Assembly (NCBI GenBank): GCA_052324925.1
Contig: JBQPRE010000002.1
DNA from: Flavimobilis sp052324925
Lineage (GTDB): Bacteria > Actinomycetota > Actinomycetes > Actinomycetales > Cellulomonadaceae
Strand: one strand, 5' to 3'
Length of the DNA stretch: 64,000 nucleotides
Positions 17,311 to 25,737 of the stretch are shown here, in pieces. The notes below the pieces were generated by a model. That model had not been told where the DNA came from, did not search any database, and was given only the letters and a program-made list of their open reading frames with translations. The stretch's first letter is position 1. Each line of letters starts with the position of its first letter. A program made the position numbers and the translations under genes.

Positions 17311-17403
17311 GGCGAGCCCTGCGACGAGCGCGACGAGCTCAAGGTCGTCGGGGGCGCCGCGCAGAACCCGGACGCCGGGGAACGCGTCAGTCATGAGAGT
17401 CAT
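17179..17403 (-). CDS. accE: Acyl-CoA carboxylase epsilon subunit
   Basis: AccE is a small actinobacterial subunit that strengthens the alpha-beta carboxylase complex. This 74-residue protein has the family pattern VRVLRGAPDDLELVALVAGL followed by a Trp-containing, Pro/Arg-rich tail ending TWRWSLQR. Two in-frame ATGs (17403, 17394) are possible; the first is annotated. It lies at the end of the accD operon, after an acidic hypothetical gene that is not usually found there, and its 3' half runs antisense to the end of the acyltransferase gene. Confidence 0.82.
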   Translation of the reverse strand: MTLMTDAFPGVRVLRGAPDDLELVALVAGLASASPDDPVDETRPPRPVWGRDRGIRGAQAFGVADDTWRWSLQR

Positions 17404-17408
17404 CTCCG

Positions 17409-17975
17409 TCAGTCGTCCTCGTCGTCGTCCGCGAGCTCACGGCTCACGGACCAGCCGTCGACCGTGTACCCGGCGTCTTCGAGCGTGGCCGTCACGTCGT
17501 CAGCCGCATTCTCGACGATCTCAAGTGCACGTTCGAGGGGGTCAGCACCCGTGTGGAGGGGGCCCGGGGCGACGGTGAGGCTGATGTCGATGACGGTTGC
17601 GCCGGGGGTGTCCTCGTCGTCATCGTCCTCGTCAAGGAGGAAGGGGACCTCGCGCCCGTCCCACGCCTCGGTCGTATGACCTGAGACGAGCCCCAGGTCA
17701 GCGTCAAAGATCCTGGAGATCTCGGCGTTGATGAGGCCGATCTCGTCCTCGGCGGCCTCGATGCGCGGGTCGACCTCGACGGTCGCCGCGTCGAACTCGG
17801 CGCGGGCGCCGACGGCAAGATCGACGTAGCGGTGAAGCGCTGCGGTGAGGGACTCGATGTGCGCGTGAAGCTCGCTCGCGTCGAAGACGAGCGGGGCGAG
17901 GTGCGCGGGGTCGACGTCGTCCGCGTCCGGACCGTTGTCGTCAGGAGTCTGTGGGGTCGCGTCGTTGATGTTCAC
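17409..17975 (-). CDS. Acidic hypothetical protein between accD and accE
   Basis: I do not recognise this 188-residue protein. It is strongly acidic, with an N-terminal Asp-rich stretch, a helical middle (ASELHAHIESLTAALHRYVD and EDEIGLINAEISRIFDADLG), a DEDDDDED run near residue 120 and a C-terminal ELADDDEDD. No membrane segment or signal peptide is seen. The GTG start overlaps accD's stop (GTGA), and accE follows after 5 nt, so it is co-expressed with the carboxylase. An accessory or assembly role is only a guess from position. Confidence 0.75.
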   Translation of the reverse strand: MNINDATPQTPDDNGPDADDVDPAHLAPLVFDASELHAHIESLTAALHRYVDLAVGARAEFDAATVEVDPRIEAAEDEIGLINAEISRIFDADLGLVSGHTTEAWDGREVPFLLDEDDDDEDTPGATVIDISLTVAPGPLHTGADPLERALEIVENAADDVTATLEDAGYTVDGWSVSRELADDDEDD

Positions 17976-19552
17976 AGGGGGATGTTCCCATGCTTCTTTG
18001 CGGGAAGCGCAGCGCGCTTGGTCCGCAGCGCACGCAGGGCGCGGACGATCTGCACGCGCGTGGTCGACGGCTCGATGACGTCGTCGACGTAGCCGCGCGC
18101 GGCCGCGTCCCACGGGTTGACGATCGCTTCTTCGTACTCGTCGGTGAGGCGCTGGCGCTCGGCCTGGACGTCGCCGCCCGCGTCCGCGACCGCCTTGAGC
18201 GCGCTCCGCTGAAGGATGTTCACCGCACCGCCCGAGCCCATGACCGCGATCTGCGCGGTGGGCCAGGCGAGGTTGATGTCGGCCCCGAGCTGCTTGGAAC
18301 CCATGACGATGTACGCGCCGCCGTAGGCCTTGCGCGTGATGACGGTGACGAGCGGGACCGTGGCCTCCGCGTACGCGAAAATGAGCTTGGCGCCGCGGCG
18401 GATAATGCCGTCCCACTCCTGGTGCGTGCCGGGCAGGAACCCGGGCACGTCGACGAACGTGAGGACGGGGATGTTGAACGCGTCGCACGTCCGCACGAAC
18501 CGTGCGGCCTTCTCGGCTGCGGCGATGTCGAGGGTCCCGGCCATCTGCAGCGGCTGGTTCGCCACCACGCCGACCGAGCGGCCCTCGACGCGGCCGAAGC
18601 CGATGAGGACGTTGGGGGCGTACAGGGGCTGCACCTCGAGGAGGTCGCCGTCGTCGAGGACGTGCTCGACGACGGTGCGCATGTCGTACGGCTGGTTGTC
18701 CGAGTCCGGGATGAGCGTGTCGAGCTCGAGGTCCTCCTCGGTCGTCGTGAGCTCGGCCTCGTCGGCGAAGGTGGGCGCGTCCGAGAGGTTGTTCTGGGGG
18801 AGGAAGCCCACGAGGTGACGGACGTAGTCGAGTGCGTCGTCCTCGTCGGCGCCCATGAAGTGGGCGACACCTGAGCGCTCGTTGTGCGTGCGCGCACCGC
18901 CGAGCTCCTCGAAGCCGACGTCCTCCCCTGTGACGGAGCGGATGACGTCCGGCCCCGTGATGAACATGTTTGAGGTGCCGTCGGCCATGACGATGAAGTC
19001 GGTGAGCGCGGGGGAGTACACCGCGCCGCCGGCCGACGGGCCGAGGATGAGCGAGATCTGCGGGATGACGCCTGAGGCCGCAACATTGCGGCGGAAGATC
19101 TCCGCGAACTGCGTGAGAGCGGCGACGCCTTCTTGGATGCGTGCCCCGCCGCCGTCCGAGATGCCGATGATCGGGACGCCCGTGCGCAGGGCGAGATCCT
19201 GCACCTTGGTGATCTTCTCGCCGTGGACCTCGCCGAGCGACCCGCCGAAGGTCGTGAAGTCCTGGGAGTAGATGCAGACCTGACGGCCGTCGATCGTGCC
19301 GTGGCCGACGACGACGCCGTCGCCCGCGATCTTGCGCTTGTCGAGGCCGAAGTTCGTCGAACGGTGGGTCGCGAACGCGTCGAGCTCGACGAAGCTGCCT
19401 TCGTCGAGCAGCACCTCGATGCGCTCGCGGGCCGTCTTCTTGTTGCGCGGGTGCTGCTTGTCGCGCGCGACGGCCTCGTGGTCGTCGATCGCGGCGCGGC
19501 GGCGCGCGCGAAGGTCGTCGAGCTTGGCGGCGGTGCGGGGGGTCTCGGTCAC
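17972..19552 (-). CDS. accD: Acyl-CoA (propionyl/acetyl-CoA) carboxylase beta subunit
   Basis: Carboxyltransferase that moves CO2 from carboxybiotin to acyl-CoA, acting with BccA at 1-3 kb. 526 residues, two crotonase-fold halves: GISDGGGARIQEG and LGPSAGGAVYSPA in the N-half (oxyanion/CoA site) and FVDVPGFLPGTHQE and KAYGGAYIVMGSK in the C-half, as in AccD5/PccB. GTG at 19552 begins MTETPRTAAKLDDLRARR; upstream residues are low-complexity. TACTCT sits 7 nt before it. Divergent from birA, matching the mycobacterial accD5-birA arrangement. Confidence 0.95.
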   Translation of the reverse strand: MTETPRTAAKLDDLRARRRAAIDDHEAVARDKQHPRNKKTARERIEVLLDEGSFVELDAFATHRSTNFGLDKRKIAGDGVVVGHGTIDGRQVCIYSQDFTTFGGSLGEVHGEKITKVQDLALRTGVPIIGISDGGGARIQEGVAALTQFAEIFRRNVAASGVIPQISLILGPSAGGAVYSPALTDFIVMADGTSNMFITGPDVIRSVTGEDVGFEELGGARTHNERSGVAHFMGADEDDALDYVRHLVGFLPQNNLSDAPTFADEAELTTTEEDLELDTLIPDSDNQPYDMRTVVEHVLDDGDLLEVQPLYAPNVLIGFGRVEGRSVGVVANQPLQMAGTLDIAAAEKAARFVRTCDAFNIPVLTFVDVPGFLPGTHQEWDGIIRRGAKLIFAYAEATVPLVTVITRKAYGGAYIVMGSKQLGADINLAWPTAQIAVMGSGGAVNILQRSALKAVADAGGDVQAERQRLTDEYEEAIVNPWDAAARGYVDDVIEPSTTRVQIVRALRALRTKRAALPAKKHGNIPL

Positions 19553-19559
19553 TCTTCCG

Positions 19560-19565
19560 AGAGTA
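19560..19565 (-). promoter_or_regulatory. -10 element of accD (leaderless)
   Basis: TACTCT ends 7 nt before the GTG at 19552. Confidence 0.5.
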
Positions 19566-19784
19566 GGGCGAAGCGGCGCTGGGGGAGCCGTGCGTCTCAT
19601 GCGTGTTGCGACGCGGGAGTTGTCGGAAGTCGACAAAGGCGGCGTGAACGTGGCACGGGCGGGCTGTCGTGCCGGGACTCACGATGTCGACGTCGCACAA
19701 GAGTTACGGGTTGTTCGGGCTCGCGTGCGGTGCTGCGCGGGGCGCGGCTGTGTCGGCCCCGTCAAGGTGCGCAAGGATGGGGTC

Positions 19785-20648
19785 ATGACCTCCGACGCGC
19801 CACGTGAGCCGCTTGACGCACAGCTCTTGAGGGACTTGCTGCGCGCGCCCGTCGGCGTGCTCGCGCGGGTCGAGGTCCGCTCCGAGGTGACCTCGACGAA
19901 CACGGTCCTTGTCGCGGAGGCACGGGAGGCCCCGCACGCGTGGCCGATTCCGTCGCTCCTCGTCGCGGACCACCAGACCGCGGGCCGCGGGCGTCTTGAC
20001 CGCGCGTGGCAGACACCCCCGCACACGGCGCTCACCGCCTCACTCCTCGTGGCGCCCTCGACCCCGCGCGCCACGTGGGGCTGGCTGCCGCTTCTCGCGG
20101 GTTTGGCGGCAGCGCGCGCGCTGCGCAGCATGACGGGCCTCGACGTCCGCACGAAGTGGCCCAACGATGTGCTCGTGCCCGCGCCTGATGGCGATGACCT
20201 GCTCGGGTGGGGGCCGTGGCGCAAGGTCGGCGGCATCCTTGCCGAGGTCGTCGACGACGAGCGCGTCGTCGTCGGCCTGGGAATCAACGTCGACCAGGGC
20301 GCGGAGGAGCTTCCGGTCGCGTCGGCCTCGTCGCTCGCGGCGCACGGCGCGTCGCAGCGGCGTGAGCTGCTCGTCGCGGCGCTCGAGAACTCGTTCGTGG
20401 AGATCCTCGCGCTGTGGCGCGAGCATGCGGGTGATGCGGTCGCCGCGGGGCTTGCCGACGAGGTGGCGGCGCTGTGCGTGTCGGTGGGCACGGATGTGCG
20501 CGTCACGGTGGCGGGGGGTCGCGAGGTCCGGGGCACGTCGACCGGTCTTGGCGCCGACGGGGCGTTGCTCGTTCGGGTGACGTCGGGTGAGGTCGAACGG
20601 ATCGTCAGCGGCGACGTGCAGCACCTGCGCGTCATCGGGGTCGAGTGA
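19785..20648 (+). CDS. birA: Biotin--[acetyl-CoA-carboxylase] ligase
   Basis: Attaches biotin to the BCCP lysine of BccA through biotinyl-AMP. The 287-residue protein has the class I (no DNA-binding domain) layout: STNTVLVAEAR, the adenylate loop AGRGRLDRAWQTPP, KWPNDVLV with the essential Lys, GGILAEVV, GLGINV, and a C-terminal SH3-like domain (VGTDVRVTVAGGREVRG). The ATG at 19785 is chosen because the family N-terminus begins there. Divergent from accD, whose product forms a complex with its substrate. Confidence 0.95.
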   Translation: MTSDAPREPLDAQLLRDLLRAPVGVLARVEVRSEVTSTNTVLVAEAREAPHAWPIPSLLVADHQTAGRGRLDRAWQTPPHTALTASLLVAPSTPRATWGWLPLLAGLAAARALRSMTGLDVRTKWPNDVLVPAPDGDDLLGWGPWRKVGGILAEVVDDERVVVGLGINVDQGAEELPVASASSLAAHGASQRRELLVAALENSFVEILALWREHAGDAVAAGLADEVAALCVSVGTDVRVTVAGGREVRGTSTGLGADGALLVRVTSGEVERIVSGDVQHLRVIGVE

Positions 20649-20659
20649 GGGCAGCGGCA

Positions 20660-20665
20660 TAGGAT
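20660..20665 (+). promoter_or_regulatory. -10 element of the adenylate cyclase gene (leaderless)
   Basis: TAGGAT lies 7 nt before GTG 20673 and overlaps an in-frame ATG at 20664. This favours the GTG as the true start. Confidence 0.5.
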
Positions 20666-20672
20666 GGCCGAC

Positions 20673-21704
20673 GTGTCGGACGAGTGGTCGCAAGAGGTCG
20701 AGCGTGTTGTCGCTCGGCTCCTCGGGGGCGAACGATCGACGACGCTGCACGAGCTCGCCGAGGAGTCGGGCGTCGATGACGCGTGGGTCGCGCGGTACTG
20801 GCAGCTCATGGGCCTGCCGGGCTCGAACCCCGAGGCGCGCGAGTACACGCACCGTGATGTCGAGGCGCTCGCCGACCTCCACGCGGTTGCCGACCAGGAG
20901 AACTTCGATGCGCGCACGTTCGCGTCGCTCGTGAGGTCGGTGGGGCATTCGACCGAGCGGCTGTCGTGGTGGCACTTCGAGGCGCTCGTCGACCACACGG
21001 TGCGGCAGCAGGGCCTGCTGGACCCGGATGCCCGCCGCGCTGTCATCCGCGCGATGGACCGTCTTGCGCCGGTCCTGGAGCGGCAGCTCGTGCATGCGTG
21101 GCGTCGTCAGACGGCTGCGCTCGTCACGCGGATGGCTGCCGAGTTCGGCGATGCCGACCAGGACGCCGCGTCGATCCGCTCGGGCCGGGATCTGCCCCTC
21201 CCACGCGCTGTGGGCTTTGCTGACATCGTCTCGTTCACGCGGATGACGGCGACGATGTCGCCCGAGGACTTCTCAAACTTCATCCAGGCGTTCGAGGCGC
21301 GGGCGCGCGACATCGTCACGGCGAACGGCGGTCGGGTCGTCAAGACGATCGGTGATGCGCTGCTGTTCATCGCGGACGACGTCGTCACGGGCGCACGCGT
21401 TGCTCTGGGGTTGGCGAAGGCGACCGAGGACGACCTCGGAGTTGAGGGCATTGCGGGCCGGCCGGTGCGGGTGAGCCTCGTGTGGGGGCGCGTGCTCGCG
21501 CGTTTCGGTGATGTCTTTGGGCCGTCGGTCAACCTTGCCTCGCGCCTCACGGACCAGGCGCAGCCGTCGACCGTTCTGCTCGACGAGGTCACGGCGCACC
21601 GGCTTGCGTCCAACCCGCACTTTGCGCTGACAAACCTCGAGCCCCGTGAGGTTCCCGGGCTCGGGACGCTCACGCCCGTGCGTCTGGACTTCGCGCGCGA
21701 CTGA
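20673..21704 (+). CDS. Class III adenylate/guanylate cyclase with N-terminal regulatory region
   Basis: Makes a cyclic nucleotide, probably cAMP. The 343 residues comprise an N-terminal ~170-residue all-helical region (a MerR-like opening with TLHELAEESGVDDAWVARYW) and a C-terminal catalytic domain with VGFADIVSFTRM (first metal Asp), KTIGDALLF (second Asp) and FGPSVNLASRLTD (transition-state region). This resembles the pH-sensing Rv1264 group of actinobacterial cyclases. No membrane segment. GTG at 20673 is preferred over ATG 20664 because of the -10 hexamer. Downstream targets are not in the window. Confidence 0.9.
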   Translation: MSDEWSQEVERVVARLLGGERSTTLHELAEESGVDDAWVARYWQLMGLPGSNPEAREYTHRDVEALADLHAVADQENFDARTFASLVRSVGHSTERLSWWHFEALVDHTVRQQGLLDPDARRAVIRAMDRLAPVLERQLVHAWRRQTAALVTRMAAEFGDADQDAASIRSGRDLPLPRAVGFADIVSFTRMTATMSPEDFSNFIQAFEARARDIVTANGGRVVKTIGDALLFIADDVVTGARVALGLAKATEDDLGVEGIAGRPVRVSLVWGRVLARFGDVFGPSVNLASRLTDQAQPSTVLLDEVTAHRLASNPHFALTNLEPREVPGLGTLTPVRLDFARD

Positions 21705-21715
21705 CGCGCGCCGCT

Positions 21716-22450
21716 CTACGCGTGTTCGGCGACGAGCATCGCGTCGTCTTCGCTCACGCGGCCCACGCGGGGTGAGACGGGGTGCCAGGCGAGCGCTGGG
21801 GCGTCGGAAAGTGCGAGGTCGAGTGCCTCGCGGGCGTCGGTCGAGGGATCGAGCCAGCCGTCGATAGTCGCGTCCGTGAGCATGACGGGGGTGCGGTCGT
21901 GGATCTCGGCGAGCGGCCCCCCGGCTGCGCGGGTGAGGACGGTGCACGTGACGAGCCACCGGCCGGGGTCGTCGTCGGGCAGCGACGTATCGCGCCAGAA
22001 CTCGTACAGGCCCGCGAGCGCGGCGACGGTGTTGTCGGCGGGGTGGATGAAGTAGGGCTGCTTGGCGGGCTTGGTGCCCTCGCCCAGGCGCTGCCACTCG
22101 TAGTAGCCGTCGGCCGGGATGACGGAACGGCGCGCGGCCGCGGCGCGCTTGAACGAGGGCTTCTCGAGGAGGGTCTCGGAGCGGGCGTTGAGGAGGCGCG
22201 CTCCGCCCGAGGGGTCCTTGGCCCACGAGGGCACGAGGCCCCACCGTGCCGTGCGCAGCTGCCGGACGGGCGCCGCACCCGGCGCCTCACGCGGGGGCTG
22301 CTCGACGACCATGCGGACCGTGTGCGTCGGGGCGACGTTCCATGACGCGTGCCACTGCTGCAGCTCGGCGTCGAGCGGCAGGGTGGGGTCGATGAGGAAG
22401 GCGTCGAGCAGATCTTGGGTCTGCCGGGCCGAGGCGAAGCGTCCGCACAT
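21716..22450 (-). CDS. SOS response-associated peptidase (SRAP/YedK/HMCES family)
   Basis: SRAP proteins form a covalent thiazolidine crosslink with abasic sites in single-stranded DNA and shield them. The 244-residue protein begins MCGRFA, so Cys2 is exposed after Met removal, and carries the conserved LNARSET, IPADGYYEW and EIHDRTPVML motifs that hold the Asn, Glu and His of the active site. Length is normal. It converges with the cyclase gene (11-nt gap) and is divergent from the Bcr/CflA pump. Confidence 0.93.
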   Translation of the reverse strand: MCGRFASARQTQDLLDAFLIDPTLPLDAELQQWHASWNVAPTHTVRMVVEQPPREAPGAAPVRQLRTARWGLVPSWAKDPSGGARLLNARSETLLEKPSFKRAAAARRSVIPADGYYEWQRLGEGTKPAKQPYFIHPADNTVAALAGLYEFWRDTSLPDDDPGRWLVTCTVLTRAAGGPLAEIHDRTPVMLTDATIDGWLDPSTDAREALDLALSDAPALAWHPVSPRVGRVSEDDAMLVAEHA

Positions 22451-22508
22451 GCCTTCACTGTGGCACGAGCCACGGACTTTCTGGCCCCGGCCGCAGTGAT
22501 CGAAACGT

Positions 22509-22514
22509 TATGAT
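22509..22514 (+). promoter_or_regulatory. -10 element of the Bcr/CflA gene (leaderless)
   Basis: TATGAT, close to the textbook consensus, lies 6 nt before the GTG at 22521. Confidence 0.6.
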
Positions 22515-22520
22515 CCGGGA

Positions 22521-23744
22521 GTGACAACCCCGGCGCCCGCGAAGTACCACCCCGGTCCGAAGTACGTTCTCCTGCTCGGATCGCTCGCCGCCGTCCCCGC
22601 GATCACGACGGACATCTACCTGCCGTCACTGCCGACCGTCGGCGCGGAGCTCGGCGCAAGCTCTGCCGCCGCCCAGCTGACCATCTCCGGGATGCTCGTC
22701 GGAGGAGCCGTCGGCCAGCTCATCATCGGGCCGCTCTCGGACCGCTTCGGACGACGGCTGCCCGTCCTCGTCGGGCTCGTGGGTCACGTCCTCACCTCGC
22801 TCCTGTGCATGATCGCGCCGAGCATGACGATGCTCATCGCGCTGCGCGTCCTGCAGGGCTTCTTCAACGCCGCCGCGTCGGTCGTCGCGATCGCCGTCAT
22901 CCGCGACCGCTTCGTCGGCTCCGATGCCGCGCGCCTCCTCTCGCGGCTCATGCTCGTCATCGGCGTCGCCCCCCTCTTCGCGCCCGCGGCCGGTGGCGCG
23001 ATCGCGTCCGCCTGGACGTGGCGCGGCGTCTTCGGCGTGCTCGCCGGCATCGGCCTCGTCCTGGCTGTTCTCGTGTGGCGCTTCATGCCCGAGACGCTGC
23101 CGTCGGAGAGACGACGCATCGCGGGCCCGCGCGGGGTAGCGCGCGGCTACCTCGAGCTCGTGCGGACCAAGAGGTTCATGGCGCTCGCACTCATCCCGGG
23201 TATGGCTCAGGCCGTCATCATGAGCTACGTCGTCGGCTCGACGTATGTCTTCCAGCGTGAGCACGGCCTCGACAGTCATCAGTTCGCGCTCCTCTTCGCG
23301 ATCAACGGCATCGCGCTCGTCGGTGGCGCCCAGGTGAACGCCTACCTCGTCAAGCGCGTCGCACCCCTGCGTGTCCTGCGCGTCGCCATCATCGTGCAGG
23401 CCGTCTTCGGTCTCCTGCTCGTCGCCGTGACGGCCTCGGGCCTCGGCGGGTTCGCGCTCATGTGCGCGCTCCTGTGGCTCATGCTGTCGATACAGGGGCT
23501 CATCCCCGGCAACGCGAGCGTCCTCGCGCTCAACGACTACGGCCACATGGCCGGGACCGCGGCGGCGTTCCTCGGGGCCATGCAGGCGGCGCTCGGCGGG
23601 CTCATCGCCCCCGTCGTGGGTTTCGTCGGCGGCACCGGCGTCGCGATGGTCTCAGTCATGACGGGCTCGGTCCTCGTGGCCTTCATGGTGCTGGCGATGG
23701 CGACACCCGCCTACCGGCGCGGGGGAGCGTGGGGCGCGTTGTGA
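22521..23744 (+). CDS. Bcr/CflA family multidrug efflux MFS transporter
   Basis: A 12-helix major facilitator antiporter (407 residues) of the Bcr/CflA type, which exports chloramphenicol, bicyclomycin and related compounds. Family marks are TTDIYLPSLPTVGAELG in helix 1, the loop 2-3 motif GPLSDRFGRRLPVL, and RVLQGFFNAAASVVAIAVIRD. The leaderless-type GTG start is likely. A Rrf2 regulator follows 42 nt downstream on the same strand and may sit in the same transcript. The substrate is not readable. Confidence 0.92.
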   Translation: MTTPAPAKYHPGPKYVLLLGSLAAVPAITTDIYLPSLPTVGAELGASSAAAQLTISGMLVGGAVGQLIIGPLSDRFGRRLPVLVGLVGHVLTSLLCMIAPSMTMLIALRVLQGFFNAAASVVAIAVIRDRFVGSDAARLLSRLMLVIGVAPLFAPAAGGAIASAWTWRGVFGVLAGIGLVLAVLVWRFMPETLPSERRRIAGPRGVARGYLELVRTKRFMALALIPGMAQAVIMSYVVGSTYVFQREHGLDSHQFALLFAINGIALVGGAQVNAYLVKRVAPLRVLRVAIIVQAVFGLLLVAVTASGLGGFALMCALLWLMLSIQGLIPGNASVLALNDYGHMAGTAAAFLGAMQAALGGLIAPVVGFVGGTGVAMVSVMTGSVLVAFMVLAMATPAYRRGGAWGAL

Positions 23745-23786
23745 GCGTCCCGGACGGAGCGTCGCGGGGACTGGCATGCTGACCCC

Positions 23787-24272
23787 ATGCGCGTGACCGC
23801 CAAGACCGACTATGCCGTGCGTGGGTGCCTCGAGCTGGCCGCGCACCGGGCCGACGGCATGCTCAAGGCCGACCAGATCGCCTCCGCCCAGCAGATCCCG
23901 AGCGCCTTCATGCTCTCGATCCTCGGCGACCTGAGGACGGCAGGGATCGTCGAGTCACGCCGCGGCGCGGACGGCGGGTACCGGCTCGCGCTCGACCCTG
24001 CTGACGTGGCCATCGCCGACGTCATCCGGGCGATCGACGGACCGCTCGCGAACATCGCGGGCGCGCAGCCCGAGTGCGTCGACTACCGCGGCGCGTCGGA
24101 GCACCTGCGTGAGGCGTGGGTTGCGCTGCGCGTGGCCATGCGTTCTGTTCTCGAGGCGACGACGCTCGCCGACGTTGTCGCGGGGGACCTGCCCGCGGTG
24201 GCGCGCGAGCTGCTCTCGCACGACGACGCGTACGTCACCAGGCCGCTGCCCGGGCGGGACGGAACGGCGTGA
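23787..24272 (+). CDS. Rrf2 family transcriptional regulator (no Fe-S cysteine triad)
   Basis: A winged-helix repressor of 161 residues: KTDYAVRGCLELAAH start, recognition helix near IPSAFMLSILGDLRTAGIV, wing SRRGADGGYRLA. In Fe-S Rrf2 proteins (IscR, NsrR) three cysteines follow the wing; here only one (PECVDY) is present, so a cluster is unlikely and a redox thiol or no ligand is more probable. It starts at ATG 23787; a CATGCT hexamer sits 6 nt before it. Located between an efflux pump and the tad operon; targets unknown. Confidence 0.88.
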   Translation: MRVTAKTDYAVRGCLELAAHRADGMLKADQIASAQQIPSAFMLSILGDLRTAGIVESRRGADGGYRLALDPADVAIADVIRAIDGPLANIAGAQPECVDYRGASEHLREAWVALRVAMRSVLEATTLADVVAGDLPAVARELLSHDDAYVTRPLPGRDGTA

Positions 24273-24397
24273 GCTCATCCGCCGAGTGAGGTCGGCAGGA
24301 GCCTGAGGCGAGACCCCCGCAACGTCCATTGTGTGAGACGTGGGTGGGTAGCCCTCGTCCGTTGCGTTTTCGCAGGCCCTCGGGTCATTCGTGGTAT

Positions 24398-24499
24398 CCA
24401 ACCGGTGCTGTCCACAGGCTCCGTCTTCCACAGTTCTCCACATTCGGCGCGCGCAGTCCGAATCGTTCGCCTAGTGTCAGCGGCGTTCTGACCGGTTGG
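24398..24499. promoter_or_regulatory. tad operon leader: inverted repeat and DnaA-box-like cluster
   Basis: CCAACCGGT (24398-24406) is repeated inverted as ACCGGTTGG (24491-24499), just before the tadA start. Between them are CTGTCCACA (24408-24416), TCTTCCACA (24424-24432) and TTCTCCACA (24434-24442), resembling DnaA boxes (TTRTCCACA) with one to three mismatches. TAGTGT at 24472-24477 is a possible -10. The rest of the 228-nt gap after the Rrf2 gene shows no further structure. Confidence 0.35.
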
Positions 24500-24500
24500 C

Positions 24501-25736
24501 ATGGAGGTGGACGTGGACGCGGTGGCGATCCTCGAGTCAGAGGTGCGCGAGCTCGTGCGCTCCCGCGGCATCGACCCCGCACGTGACCACGCAGCTTTTG
24601 ACGCAGCCCTCGACTCCGCACGCGAGGACTACGAGCGCCGCGCAGGCCGCGGCGCGGTGCCGCCGCTGCTCGACCTTGCCCACGCCGAGCGAACGGTCCG
24701 TGACGCGGTCGCCGGCCTCGGCCCCCTCCAGCCCTACCTCGACGACCCCGAGATCGAAGAGATCTGGGTGAATTCGCCCTCTCGGATCTTTGTTGCGCGT
24801 GGCGGCGCGACCGAGCTCACCCCGACGATCCTCAGCGCAGCTCAGGTGAGCGACCTCGTCGCTCGCATGCTCGAGCCGACAGGGCGCCGCATCGACATCT
24901 CGAGCCCGTTCGTCGACGCGTCCCTCCCGGGCGGGGAACGCCTTCACGTCGTCATCCCTGACATCACGCGTGAGTGGTCGCTCAACATTCGCAAGTTCGT
25001 CGCCCGTGCCCGCAGCCTCGAGGACCTCGTCGACCTCGGCACACTCACGCGCCCGGCGGCCACCTTCCTCGACGCGTGCATGCGGGCGGGGCTCAACGTC
25101 CTTGTCGCCGGTGCCACGCACGCCGGCAAGACGACGCTCGTCAATGCCCTTGGCGGGTCCGTCCCCGCAGACGAGCGCGTCGTTGTGTGCGAGGAGGTCT
25201 TCGAGCTGCGGCTGCCTGGCCGCGACGTCGTCGCCATGCAGTGCCGGCAGTCGAGCCTCGAAGGGACCGGCGAGGTCCCGCTCCGCCGCCTCGTCAAAGA
25301 GGCGCTGCGCATGCGACCCGACCGCATCGTGGTCGGCGAGGTCCGCGAGGCCGAGGCGTTCGACCTTCTCATCGCGCTGTCCTCAGGGATCCCGGGCATG
25401 TGCACGATCCACGCCGGGTCCGCACGGGAAGCAGTCGCCAAGATGTGCATCCTGCCGTTGCTGGCAGGCGAGAACGTCACCCCGGCATTCGTCGTCCCCT
25501 CGGTCGCCACCGCGCTCGACGTCGTCGTGCACGTGGCGCGCACCCCCGACGGCGCACGCCGCGTCCGCGAGATCGCGCTCGTCACCGGCCGGGTCGAGGC
25601 CGGAGTCGTCGAGCTCGCCGAGATGTACCGCACCGAGGGCGATCGGCTCGTCCGCGGAGCCGGCTACCCCGTGAGCCTCGAGCCGTTCGCACGGGTCGGG
25701 ATCGACCTCACCCAGATCCTGCGGGCGGAGGACTGA
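24501..25736 (+). CDS. tadA: TadA/CpaF-type pilus assembly ATPase
   Basis: Secretion ATPase driving Flp/Tad pilus assembly at the inner face of the membrane. 411 residues: N-terminal domain with GPLQPYLDDPEIEEIWVN, Walker A GATHAGKTT (about residue 204), Asp-box ERVVVCEEVFELRL, Walker B-type RMRPDRIVVGEVREAEAFDLL and His-box TIHAGSA. The ATG at 24501 is annotated, but GTG codons at 24513 and 24522 are alternatives because GGAGG at 24503 could serve as their ribosome site. First of at least seven tad genes. Confidence 0.93.
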   Translation: MEVDVDAVAILESEVRELVRSRGIDPARDHAAFDAALDSAREDYERRAGRGAVPPLLDLAHAERTVRDAVAGLGPLQPYLDDPEIEEIWVNSPSRIFVARGGATELTPTILSAAQVSDLVARMLEPTGRRIDISSPFVDASLPGGERLHVVIPDITREWSLNIRKFVARARSLEDLVDLGTLTRPAATFLDACMRAGLNVLVAGATHAGKTTLVNALGGSVPADERVVVCEEVFELRLPGRDVVAMQCRQSSLEGTGEVPLRRLVKEALRMRPDRIVVGEVREAEAFDLLIALSSGIPGMCTIHAGSAREAVAKMCILPLLAGENVTPAFVVPSVATALDVVVHVARTPDGARRVREIALVTGRVEAGVVELAEMYRTEGDRLVRGAGYPVSLEPFARVGIDLTQILRAED

Positions 25737-25737
25737 C

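Noticed and set aside
22495..22515. LexA/SOS box upstream of the SRAP gene
   Set aside because: GATCGAAACGTTATGATC has only partial CGAA/GTT half-sites and poor symmetry to the actinobacterial consensus.
24408..24442. Replication origin
   Set aside because: Three weak DnaA-like boxes without dnaA, dnaN, an AT-rich unwinding region or many boxes do not make an origin.
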